The position numbers and the translations under genes were made by a program. Below, one piece after another: positions 55,963-64,000 of a DNA stretch of 64,000 nt. The stretch's first letter is position 1. Each line of letters begins with the position of its first letter. Origin of the DNA: Bacteroidota bacterium (GTDB lineage: Bacteria > Bacteroidota > Bacteroidia > Flavobacteriales > Flavobacteriaceae); contig JAQCCM010000005.1 in NCBI GenBank assembly GCA_027621175.1, forward strand, positions 49,224 to 113,223, given 5' to 3'. The notes under the pieces are model-generated. The model saw only the letters and a program-made list of their open reading frames with translations, made no database searches and was not told where the DNA came from.

Positions 55963-57528
55963 TCAATCTACGCTTATTGAGGAATTCGACAACAATGCAG
56001 TGTTTAAACTGCCCGCTTGAAAAACATTAATTTTTGCGCCATGTGACCCGCTTCTTGATGTAAATGAAGCATCCTCGTATATTGCTTTATCAGAAGACAC
56101 ACTTCCTTGAGTGTCTGGACTTACTGCTATAAAAGACCACTCAGTATTATATCCACATTCAAAATCCATATTTTTTAATATGTTGCTATCATTACAAGAA
56201 GGCTGAGTATATGGATTAAGTAATGCTTCTTTAACGTCATCTACCCAAATGCTATTTTCTAAAACAGTACTAGGTGAGGTAGATTTTGGAGAAAAGCTGT
56301 CAATAGAAAAGTAGTCGAAATCATAAATAGCTATTCCAGAATCTTTCCTAAAATGTATCGTTTTGCTAGATAAACCACCTGAGTCCCACACAGCAAAAGC
56401 AAAGCCCCTATCAATGGCGGCATTAGCAACATAGCCATGATAAGCAACTCGTGACTTAGGGTCTGGACCTCCGTCAGAATAACCTGTTACATTGGGAGCA
56501 TTATTTGCCGAAACTTGTTTTAAATCCCCCTCTGAATAATCATAACCATAATAATTATCTGCTCCAAATTCTCCTAAAAATACGTCAACAGGTGGGGTAA
56601 ACCCATTTGCCCAATTTTTGACTATATCAAATTCAGTGTCAATATTAATTTTGTCTAAGGTGGTTCCCCAACTATTAGTGTCATACCTGTAATCACTAGA
56701 TTTTGTGAATTGAAAGGGGCGATAATAATGAAAAGTAGCTATTAAGAAATCGTGGTTATTAAGTATTTGAGAATCAATTGTGGTAATGGCTTCATAACTC
56801 GTTTTTGTTCCGCCTGTGATGATAATTTTCCTTGTTATGTTATTGCCCCCTGAATTTCTAACAATTGAAATCACTTCATTATTAATTGTGTTCATATCAG
56901 TTTCAGAGATGTGAAAATAGGGTTCGTTAATCACCTCAAAGATCAAATCGTCATTATACATTTTAAATCGGTCGGCAATTTGTTCCCAAATAGAGTAAAA
57001 CTTGGCTAGATCAGCGGCACGTTTTTCGGAAGTAGGGTGGGTGTAATAAGCAGTTTGACTTTGATCAAATGTGTAGATAAATTCTGATTTGAGGGTTGAT
57101 CCATGAAAGTCAATAATAACCACCAGGTTATTTGCTAAGCCCCAGCCAATTACTGTCTCAAGGCGATCTAGATAGTTGGCGCTTACAACAAAATCCGACC
57201 GTGAGCCTGTAAAGGTGGTGTTTTCGTTTGGACTAAAGGTCGTTGCACTTCCTGTATAAGTAGTTCTATTCCCAAAAAAATCAATGGGGATACGCACATT
57301 TGTAAAACCCGCTTGGGCTATTTCTTGAAAATATTGAGCCGTAGCCGCTCCAGACCAATTTCCTTCAACAGGTGCACTAAGTACATTTCCAAGATTTATT
57401 CCACGCCCCATTTTGGATATAATTTCTTGCGGGGTCTGTTGAGCGCTTAAAAAACCCGCTACTAAAAATAGCAGCAGGTTTATTGTGTTTGATAGTACAA
57501 ATAACGAACCCTTATTCCTTATCAGCAT
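55963..57528 (-). CDS. Glycoside hydrolase family 5, cut short by an in-frame TGA
   Basis: 521 residues from ATG 57528 (an ATG at 57543 is also possible), with a signal peptide (LLLFLVAGFLSAQ). GH5 marks: GRGINLGNVLSAP, VRIPIDFF, VVIIDFHGS, acid/base Glu202 in FEVINEPYF, HYYRPFQF and nucleophile Glu320 in FLGEFGAD. The barrel spans about 35-410. A beta-sandwich begins near residue 450 and is broken by TGA at 55963-55965. Read through, the protein would have about 692 residues and a T9SS tail. It acts on beta-1,4-linked chains, but the subfamily and substrate are not clear. As written it would stay in the periplasm. It overlaps the preceding small gene. Confidence 0.85.
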   Translation of the reverse strand: MLIRNKGSLFVLSNTINLLLFLVAGFLSAQQTPQEIISKMGRGINLGNVLSAPVEGNWSGAATAQYFQEIAQAGFTNVRIPIDFFGNRTTYTGSATTFSPNENTTFTGSRSDFVVSANYLDRLETVIGWGLANNLVVIIDFHGSTLKSEFIYTFDQSQTAYYTHPTSEKRAADLAKFYSIWEQIADRFKMYNDDLIFEVINEPYFHISETDMNTINNEVISIVRNSGGNNITRKIIITGGTKTSYEAITTIDSQILNNHDFLIATFHYYRPFQFTKSSDYRYDTNSWGTTLDKINIDTEFDIVKNWANGFTPPVDVFLGEFGADNYYGYDYSEGDLKQVSANNAPNVTGYSDGGPDPKSRVAYHGYVANAAIDRGFAFAVWDSGGLSSKTIHFRKDSGIAIYDFDYFSIDSFSPKSTSPSTVLENSIWVDDVKEALLNPYTQPSCNDSNILKNMDFECGYNTEWSFIAVSPDTQGSVSSDKAIYEDASFTSRSGSHGAKINVFQAGSLNTALLSNSSISVD

Positions 57529-57868
57529 TTTTTCTTGCCTCATTGCTTAAGAGCATCATTTTGCGTGCTTGTTTTTCTCCAAATTCGGCAGCTAACTTAT
57601 TTTGAGCATTTGAAAACTCAGCCTTATAAATAGATTGCTTCTCTTCTTTAGAGATGTCTTTGTTTACCTTGATTTTAGCATTTGCATTCACAACTCTTTC
57701 AAGCATAACATTGTAAACAAGATTTTCTTGTTCTTCATTCAAGTCCATTTTGTCAGCAATATACGTTGAGAAAAGAGTCGCTCTTCCTTGTTGATATTTA
57801 GTTGGTTCTTGGGCCTGAGTTGTGGCGGTAAAAAACAGCATAAAAATTAATATAGTTAGATTTCTCAT
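57512..57868 (-). CDS. Small helical exported protein in the PUL
   Basis: 118 residues with a signal peptide (ILIFMLFFTATTQAQ). The mature part is almost entirely charged helix: KMDLNEEQENLVYNVMLERVVNANAKIKV and EEKQSIYKAEFSNAQNKLAAEFGEKQARKM. The pattern of Leu-x-x-x-Gln repeats and helices recalls Spy/CpxP-type periplasmic chaperones, but I cannot claim membership. It lies between two T9SS cargo genes, two bases after one and overlapping the GH5 start. It could protect or hold exported proteins; this is a guess from context. Confidence 0.65.
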   Translation of the reverse strand: MRNLTILIFMLFFTATTQAQEPTKYQQGRATLFSTYIADKMDLNEEQENLVYNVMLERVVNANAKIKVNKDISKEEKQSIYKAEFSNAQNKLAAEFGEKQARKMMLLSNEARKNADKE

Positions 57869-57869
57869 A

Positions 57870-59150
57870 TTATTTTTTCAATAGTTTGACAGCCTGACCA
57901 TTATTAAGTCTCAGAAAATAAAGTCCTGATTTTAACTCTGTAATATCCAACTGCTGATTTTCAGTTTCTATTTTAAACGACATAACTCGTTTTCCAACTA
58001 CATTAAAGACATTAACATTATCGTCGATGTTCGCATTGTCAATGAAGATAAAATCTTGAGCTGGGTTGGGGTAAACTTGAATATTATCTAAAAGATTTAA
58101 ATCCTCAACTGAAAGTGGTTGAGAATAGAAATTTATTGACTTAATTTCGTAAAGCCCTCCTTTGGATTTTCCTTCAAAGCCTTCTTCTGTAGATCTAAAA
58201 CTTAAAGCAATGTCATAATAATGCCCATCTGAATCTTTAGGGATAGTTGTACTCACATTATACTTGGAACTTTCGTTTTCTAAATTAAAATATAATGTCT
58301 GTTCGTTAGTTCCGTTCATCGATTGATTTAAAAAAACATCTGAATTCAATGCACCTGTAACATCCGGGCCAAGAACTCTAAGCTGATCATCAATTGTATT
58401 ATTTACCAAAGTTATGTACATGTGAGGGGTTGTTCCTGAAATTCGAACATTTTCATCAAGTGTAAGTTTAGCAGATGCGTTTGCTACAGCTGTAACATTT
58501 AAATTTCCTGCTGAAGAGGCAATTGTTACATTCTGTTTTCGGTTCCAAAGACCATCATAGCCAGACCCAACGTAGTTAAACTCGCCAAGTGTAGGCTTTT
58601 CTGTGAAAAATGCCAAGTATGAAATGTGGAATGTTCCTGCTACCTTTGGATCATGTGGCTTAACGCCAATTTTAAAGCTATTCATTATTCCTAACCACTT
58701 GTCTCTTGAACTAATATTAGTATTAGTTGTAAACTTTTCACCCGTGTAATCTGCTAAATCAATAACTAACGTGACATAATTATTATTGTTAGCAATTGTA
58801 AAAGGACCAATAAATGAATCATATGGTGAACCTCCGTTATCTGAGTTAGTCATATTTGGTACAAATTGAATCTGATTATTGGACTGATTTGAATTCTTAA
58901 CGGTTATAACCAAGTAATTAAGAGTAGTTATGTTAAGATTCAACGGTGCAGGAGATTTTAACTGTGGACTATTATGACTTGCATCATAAGTCTGCACAAT
59001 TTCTCCTCCATTTGAAGAGTTATATGCGAAGTAAGAACCCCCATTGTTAGCAGTCCACCCTTGAGCATCAGAAGGAAACGTATATTCTAGAACAGGTGTT
59101 TGAGAAAATAAAGGGGTTGTAAAAAGTATAAAAATGTATAAATGTTTCAT
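57870..59150 (-). CDS. T9SS-exported protein with two beta-sandwich domains, possible glycan-binding protein
   Basis: 426 residues with a signal peptide (FILFTTPLFSQ). The first domain (about 18-180) looks like a carbohydrate-binding jelly roll (YTFPSDAQGWTANNGG, YLVITVKNSNQ, TLVIDLADYTG, FKIGVKP, FHISYLAFF). The second (about 195-335) has a similar strand pattern (KLTLDENVRISG, HYYDIALSF, YEIKSINFYS). The end is a type A T9SS sorting domain (IQVYPNPAQDFIFIDN, ITELKSGLYFLRLNNG, VKLLKK). No catalytic residues are evident. It occupies the place after susD where a SusE-like glycan-binding protein is usual, but carries a T9SS tail and no lipobox. Confidence 0.78.
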   Translation of the reverse strand: MKHLYIFILFTTPLFSQTPVLEYTFPSDAQGWTANNGGSYFAYNSSNGGEIVQTYDASHNSPQLKSPAPLNLNITTLNYLVITVKNSNQSNNQIQFVPNMTNSDNGGSPYDSFIGPFTIANNNNYVTLVIDLADYTGEKFTTNTNISSRDKWLGIMNSFKIGVKPHDPKVAGTFHISYLAFFTEKPTLGEFNYVGSGYDGLWNRKQNVTIASSAGNLNVTAVANASAKLTLDENVRISGTTPHMYITLVNNTIDDQLRVLGPDVTGALNSDVFLNQSMNGTNEQTLYFNLENESSKYNVSTTIPKDSDGHYYDIALSFRSTEEGFEGKSKGGLYEIKSINFYSQPLSVEDLNLLDNIQVYPNPAQDFIFIDNANIDDNVNVFNVVGKRVMSFKIETENQQLDITELKSGLYFLRLNNGQAVKLLKK

Positions 59151-59208
59151 GATTTATGAGTTTTTATTTTTTACACAAGCTCATTAGAGCTTTTGTAGAA
59201 CGGTTTAA

Positions 59209-60819
59209 TTAATCTAATAATTGATTTGTATTAATTTCAGCTAGAGGTATGGGCATTAACATTACCTCATCTTCGCTGGTTGAAAACAGCACATCCCTGT
59301 TTGATGCATAGGTTATAAAGGAATAATACAATGTTTTGTCGCCATTGGTAATTGGGTCATTATTTCTAAGAATTGTGTTATTCAAGAAATAGTCATACCC
59401 TCTTCTACGAGCATGAAAACCATCATATCCCTCACCAATCAGTTCAAACTTATACTCATCCATTATAGCATCTCTAAAAGCATCTTTACCTTGAGTCCAT
59501 TCAGGTCGTGCATAAGTACCATCTACTCCTGCTCGAGCTAAAACAGGGGTTAAGTATGTCATCTCCTCTCCGTTTACAAGTTCATTCGAAATCTCGGCTA
59601 ACATTAAAAGCAACTCTCCGTATCTAAGGTCAACAATGTTTTGCTGACCATATTGAGTCATACTTGTGCGGTCTTTTTCAGTAAACTTAAAATGGTAGGG
59701 TTGTGTTGCACCCATGTTGTTATTTGCATTTCCAGAAGGATATACTTTAGCTACCGCATTAGGGTTTGGATATGCTTGATTGTACTGGCTTATATACGTT
59801 CCTGGATATCTTAAATCATGAATTTCAACGCTTGCCAGGCCATTACCAGAAGATTTCGTTCCATAAATTGACATATGGTAATCGTGGAAAGTACGTTTTA
59901 CACGAAACCATCCAAAATGTTGATTTGCTCCAGTACCTTTATATCTCCAAGGAGTAAAGTTTCGACCCATCTGTGAATTATCTGCATCCAAAGATATCTG
60001 TAATTCAAAAATTGATTCGGAAGTGTTTTCTCCATTATAAGGGTTGAAAAGGTCAGCAAAATCTGGAAGAAGAGAGTATTGACCACTGTCATAAACTTTT
60101 TTTGCTTCAGTATATGCATTTGTCCAACAATCAGTCTCAGAATATCCAGCCGCATCACGCAAAGCTGGAGTTGTGGCCATTTTCATCCATACTTTAGCCG
60201 CCATCATATTGGCAGCCCATTTTTTTGGATAACCAACGTCTTGATCTTCACCCTTCATATACAGCTCGGCATCTTCTAAGTCTTGAAGGATTTGTGTATA
60301 AACTTCAACAGCAGTAGATTTAGCTTTATCTGTGTTATCTGCATCAGGTAATTCCAACCATAAAGGAATGTCTCCCCAAAGCTCAGCTAATTTAAAATAT
60401 GACCAAGCTCTAACAAATAATGCGCTCCCACCTACGTCTTGTATGGTAGTATTGTCATTTGGTAATTCAATCGCATTAATGGCACCATTTGCTCTACCAA
60501 TAGTTTTATATAGTCCACCCCACAAAGACTCAGCATCGTTATGGTAACCAGGATTTAACGCATTTAATGATACTTGATCGGTTGCGGTTACTCTACCGTC
60601 TTTATTTGTTTGCATCAACCCACCATAAAGGTTTTCTACATACAACCTGCGTTCCTGAGTGTCATAAGTAGTAATAGCTTGAAAAATTCCATCGCGTGCA
60701 CCAATAATACTTTGAGAATCTTGGTAAATAGAGTCATCCAAAAATGGAGGATTCTCATCCAAATCACAACCAACAAAAAGTATGATACTTCCTATTAAAA
60801 AAAGTTTTAAAGTTTTCAT
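59209..60819 (-). CDS. susD: RagB/SusD family nutrient uptake outer membrane protein
   Basis: 536 residues with a lipobox (IILFVGC, Cys18). The TPR-rich SusD fold is visible: RDGIFQAITTYD, GRANGAINAIELP, ALFVRAWSYFKLAELWGDIPLW (the family signature), MMAAKVWMKMATTPAL, and VDLRYGELLLMLAEISNE near the C-terminus. It is a surface lipoprotein that forms the lid of the SusC transporter and binds the glycan. It lies 12 bases downstream of susC. Confidence 0.95.
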   Translation of the reverse strand: MKTLKLFLIGSIILFVGCDLDENPPFLDDSIYQDSQSIIGARDGIFQAITTYDTQERRLYVENLYGGLMQTNKDGRVTATDQVSLNALNPGYHNDAESLWGGLYKTIGRANGAINAIELPNDNTTIQDVGGSALFVRAWSYFKLAELWGDIPLWLELPDADNTDKAKSTAVEVYTQILQDLEDAELYMKGEDQDVGYPKKWAANMMAAKVWMKMATTPALRDAAGYSETDCWTNAYTEAKKVYDSGQYSLLPDFADLFNPYNGENTSESIFELQISLDADNSQMGRNFTPWRYKGTGANQHFGWFRVKRTFHDYHMSIYGTKSSGNGLASVEIHDLRYPGTYISQYNQAYPNPNAVAKVYPSGNANNNMGATQPYHFKFTEKDRTSMTQYGQQNIVDLRYGELLLMLAEISNELVNGEEMTYLTPVLARAGVDGTYARPEWTQGKDAFRDAIMDEYKFELIGEGYDGFHARRRGYDYFLNNTILRNNDPITNGDKTLYYSFITYASNRDVLFSTSEDEVMLMPIPLAEINTNQLLD

Positions 60820-60831
60820 GTTATTTTATTT

Positions 60832-63800
60832 TTAAAATTCAATATTTAAACCAAGAATTATAGACTGAACATTGGGGTTGTTATTCCAGTCTATGCCCTG
60901 AATCATACCATCCCAAAGGAATGCTGTTATTTCAGGGTCATATCCAGAATAATTTGTCCAAGTGACCATGTTAACACCTGTCAATGTCAAACTTGCAGCA
61001 TCAACAAAGCTTAATGAGTCTACATCAATGTCGTAGCTGAATGAAATATTCTTAAGCCTTAAAAAACTACCATCTTCAACTGCATTGTCCATAAGAGCAA
61101 CAAATCTATCTGTTCGGTAATTTAGCCTTGGGAAGGTAGTATCCGGATTTTCTGGAGTCCATCTATTGTACCAAGCATCGCTGAGAATATTTCTAAAATT
61201 ACCCTGAGCCATCCCAAACCTGTATAAATTGGCATTAACAATATCGTTCCCGTGAACACCATTAAATAATAGATTTAGAGAAAACCTTTTGTAATTCATA
61301 TTAACATTAAACCCATAGGTGAAGTCGGGGTTTGGATTACCAATTACAGTCATATCGCCTTGATCAACTGCACCGTCCCCGTTTAAATCTAATGGTTTAA
61401 TGTCCCCTGGTTGTGCCATGCTGCCATTTACACTATAGAGTTCATCGCCTTCTTGAAATAAACCGTCCGTTTTCCATCCATAGAACAAAGCAGATTCTTC
61501 ACCCTCAATAAATATATTCATTGGGGTTAAGGGATCAGAATTACCTCTACTAACCCTGTTGCCATTATAATATGCACGTTGTTGTACTGCATACCCATCT
61601 CCATCTTTCATGAGAAGGTCGCTTGTTGGTAATCCTAAATTTTCAATTCTAGTTCTGTTGAATGCAATATTTCCACCAAAAGAAAGATTAAAATCAGAGG
61701 TGTTGATTGCAGAAATATCAACCAAAAACTCTGCTCCTTTGTTGCTCATAGATCCTCGGTTTAGAACAAGTTGTTGAAATCCAGAGGATGTTGGAATAGG
61801 TGCCTGTTGAAGTAAATCTTTGGTAATTTTATCATACATGTCAATACTACCAGAAATCTTACCCTTAAGTATTCCAAAGTCAATTCCAAAGTTATATTGC
61901 TCTGTAGTTTCCCAAGTTAAGTTTGGGTTTGGAATATTATTAAGAACCAATGGTACAACTGTTCCGCCGCTGGGTGATCCATATAAGGAAGTCGCTGCTC
62001 CATAGTTTGGCAATGTACCGTATGGGTTAATTCCGTGGTTGCCAATTTCACCCCAACCTGCTCGAATTTTTAAATTCGAAAAAATATTCAGGTCTTTAAT
62101 AAATGGTTCTCCAACTGCTCTCCATGCTAGAGCAAAAGATGGGAAGAAGCCATACCTTTTACCAGGAGCGAATTTTGAAACACCATCGTATCTGAAACTT
62201 GAAGTCAATGTGTATTTATTTCTAAACGTGTAATTAAACCTCCCTAAAACCGAGAATATCTGTTGGTCAGCCTTCGCAACAAAGAGTGGAGAATTCACTA
62301 CCTGACCTAAAAAGGGTTGTGCTGAGCCCAATTGTTGTGTTATAAAATTCGAAACGGCATATGTTGTGTTCTCAACATCACGGACATCATATGTAACACC
62401 AGCAACTGCGTTTAGTCTATGGTTGCTATTAAATTTTTTATTATATCTAAGAAGGTTATTAATTTGATATGTTAGTGAATTCAATGTCATTTTTTGGTAT
62501 AAGCCTCCTACATTGCTTCCCTGCCATGTAGAGTTTCCAAAAAATCGTTCTCTATTTTTTGCTCTTAAATTTCCTCCCAATCTGAATTCATATTGAAGCC
62601 CGGGTATATTAAAATCATATTGGTAAGCTAATGAAGCAAAAAATCTATTCTCAGATGTATTGTCGCTAAAGTCTTCCACAAAAGTTAATGGGTTTCCAAC
62701 CCCTAAATCATTGTCATCAATGATTGTATCAGGGCTATTGTTAACAAGAGGTCTGAAGTCAACGAGTTGCTGAACAAAGTTTCGATCCCCTCCAATTTTA
62801 TCACCACCTGCAGAAAAATCTGAATCACCTATAAATGCGCTCATTCTAGCAATCACCTTGGACTTTTTAGATAGTCTGTAGTCTAAATTCAAACGCAAAT
62901 CAGCAGTATTAAAAGAAGAGGTTTTTACAATTCCTTGCTGATCACTCAATCCTGCCGAAATATAATAGTTGCCTTTGTCATTTCCATCTGAAAATGAAAC
63001 ACCTATATTATTACTAGTACTTGTAGAGTAAAGCTCATCTTGCCAATTGCGAATTGTTAAGGGCTCATCATTTGGTGATGTTGAAGCATTCCCATTTGAG
63101 TCTAAGCGATAGGAATACACTTGATCTCCTTGTATCAAAAATCTTGGGGCACTTCCATCTAATTCTTGAATTGCATTTTGATACTCAGCATAGCCAATTC
63201 CGTCAAGCACATCATATGTTTTATAAATTGAACTTAAAGTAACATTGTTAAAAACACTTATTTTTCCTTTATCTCCATTACTTACGCCACTTTTAGTTGT
63301 AATAAGAACAACTCCGTTGGCGCCACGCGAACCATATATAGCAGTAGCAGATGCATCTTTAAGTACTTCTATGCTTTCTATGTCTCTAGGATTAATACCA
63401 TTCAGTCCACTTTGTACATCTTGACCTGTATTTCCCTGTGCTTGATCAACTTCCATATTATCCTCAGCAGCGGAGGAAACAATAATTCCATCCACAACAT
63501 AAAGCGGTTCGTTGTTCCCGCGTAAACTGTTTGTGCCTCGAATTCTCACACTTACTCCAGCATTTGGATTTCCAGCACTCTGCGTAACTTGAACTCCAGC
63601 TGCTCGTCCTTGAATCAGTTGGTCAATAGAATTAATTTGACGAGATAACTTTTCATCAACCTTTACTGAGGAAACAGCACCGGTTAAATCACTCTTTAGT
63701 ACGGTTCCGTATCCAACAACAACTACTTCATCAAGTTCAGAAACATCTTGTTCTAAAAAAACAACTATAGTGCTTTGATTCGTTACATTTACTTCTTTAC

Positions 63801-64000
63801 TAATAAATCCAACGTATGATACGACAATAGTTGAATCTGTTGAAGAAAGAATTAAGGAAAACTTTCCGTCAAAATCGGTTATTGCACCTAATTTGTCTGA
63901 ACCCTTAACTTGAATTGTTGCGCCAGGAAGGGGGCTGCCGTTATCATCATTGACAGTTCCGCTAATCATTTTTTCCTGCGAAAAAACGGTTAATGGAATT
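60832..64000 (-). CDS. susC: SusC/RagA family TonB-linked outer membrane protein (5' end outside window)
   Basis: The frame is open to the window edge. Upstream of the Met at 63969 it continues IPLTVFSQEK, the end of a signal peptide, so the true start lies beyond 64000. Visible order: CarboxypepD_reg-like domain (GTVNDDNGSPLPGATIQVKG, DFDGKFSL, VVSYVGF), the SusC linker VTELDEVVV-type stretch SELDEVVVVGYGT, the plug (GAVSSVKVDEKLS, QLIQGRAAGVQVTQSAGNP, VSVRIRGTNSLRGNNEPLYVVDGI), and a barrel ending VQSIILGLNIEF. It imports oligosaccharides across the outer membrane with TonB energy. No regulator gene is visible inside the window. Confidence 0.95.
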   Translation of the reverse strand, partial: IPLTVFSQEKMISGTVNDDNGSPLPGATIQVKGSDKLGAITDFDGKFSLILSSTDSTIVVSYVGFISKEVNVTNQSTIVVFLEQDVSELDEVVVVGYGTVLKSDLTGAVSSVKVDEKLSRQINSIDQLIQGRAAGVQVTQSAGNPNAGVSVRIRGTNSLRGNNEPLYVVDGIIVSSAAEDNMEVDQAQGNTGQDVQSGLNGINPRDIESIEVLKDASATAIYGSRGANGVVLITTKSGVSNGDKGKISVFNNVTLSSIYKTYDVLDGIGYAEYQNAIQELDGSAPRFLIQGDQVYSYRLDSNGNASTSPNDEPLTIRNWQDELYSTSTSNNIGVSFSDGNDKGNYYISAGLSDQQGIVKTSSFNTADLRLNLDYRLSKKSKVIARMSAFIGDSDFSAGGDKIGGDRNFVQQLVDFRPLVNNSPDTIIDDNDLGVGNPLTFVEDFSDNTSENRFFASLAYQYDFNIPGLQYEFRLGGNLRAKNRERFFGNSTWQGSNVGGLYQKMTLNSLTYQINNLLRYNKKFNSNHRLNAVAGVTYDVRDVENTTYAVSNFITQQLGSAQPFLGQVVNSPLFVAKADQQIFSVLGRFNYTFRNKYTLTSSFRYDGVSKFAPGKRYGFFPSFALAWRAVGEPFIKDLNIFSNLKIRAGWGEIGNHGINPYGTLPNYGAATSLYGSPSGGTVVPLVLNNIPNPNLTWETTEQYNFGIDFGILKGKISGSIDMYDKITKDLLQQAPIPTSSGFQQLVLNRGSMSNKGAEFLVDISAINTSDFNLSFGGNIAFNRTRIENLGLPTSDLLMKDGDGYAVQQRAYYNGNRVSRGNSDPLTPMNIFIEGEESALFYGWKTDGLFQEGDELYSVNGSMAQPGDIKPLDLNGDGAVDQGDMTVIGNPNPDFTYGFNVNMNYKRFSLNLLFNGVHGNDIVNANLYRFGMAQGNFRNILSDAWYNRWTPENPDTTFPRLNYRTDRFVALMDNAVEDGSFLRLKNISFSYDIDVDSLSFVDAASLTLTGVNMVTWTNYSGYDPEITAFLWDGMIQGIDWNNNPNVQSIILGLNIEF

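Noticed and set aside
55963..55965. Selenocysteine or programmed readthrough at the GH5 TGA
   Set aside because: No selenocysteine-type context is recognisable and GH5 beta-sandwich linkers have no known selenoprotein; a point mutation or read error is simpler.

Overview
The window is a stretch of a Bacteroidota chromosome, almost certainly from a marine member of the Flavobacteriaceae. The evidence is a short primary sigma factor without region 1.1, promoter boxes of the Bacteroidota type (TAnnTTTG), a Na+-pumping NADH:quinone reductase operon, type IX secretion (T9SS) genes, a cysteine-free AccD of the flavobacterial type, and a SusC/SusD polysaccharide utilization locus (PUL) rich in sulfatases. 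No rRNA, tRNA, CRISPR array, insertion sequence or prophage was recognised.

Layout. 1-8.1 kb: the 3' end of lysA, then an M1 aminopeptidase cluster, two head-to-head GNAT acetyltransferases, a DD-carboxypeptidase, an unknown lipoprotein, a PagL-like lipid A deacylase gene broken by two poly-T frameshifts, and a GIN-domain lipoprotein. 8.2-11.9 kb: gpmI, a thioredoxin-fold protein, map and a methyltransferase. 11.9-19.1 kb (minus strand): nqrABCDEF, a UUCG-loop terminator, a small conserved protein and apbE, the flavin transferase that matures NqrB and NqrC. 19.2-42.1 kb: housekeeping genes (T9SS plug, apaG, pruA, rsmG, an aminotransferase, trkH/trkA, menG, porT, an rRNA methyltransferase, a BamA/TamA-like lipoprotein, fba, accD, rpsO, pnp, rpoD, rpe, an M48 protease, a DUF885 protein, galE). 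42.2-43.2 kb: an AlkB-type membrane hydroxylase.

43.5-64 kb is the PUL. On the minus strand, reading from the right-hand edge: susC (its 5' end lies outside the window), susD, a T9SS-exported protein with two apparent beta-sandwich domains, a small helical exported protein, a GH5 enzyme whose T9SS sorting tail is cut off by an in-frame TGA, a sulfatase-GH10 fusion, a GH3 beta-glycosidase, two sulfatases, a SASA-type carbohydrate acetylesterase and a lipoprotein sulfatase. A further sulfatase faces this operon on the plus strand. GH10, GH3, an acetylesterase and five sulfatase modules together suggest a sulfated and probably acetylated xylan-like algal glycan. This is an inference: no substrate can be read from sequence alone.

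The most notable items are the single polypeptide joining an S1 sulfatase to a divergent GH10 module, the PUL built around it, the in-frame stop in the GH5 gene, and the double homopolymer frameshift in the PagL-like gene.
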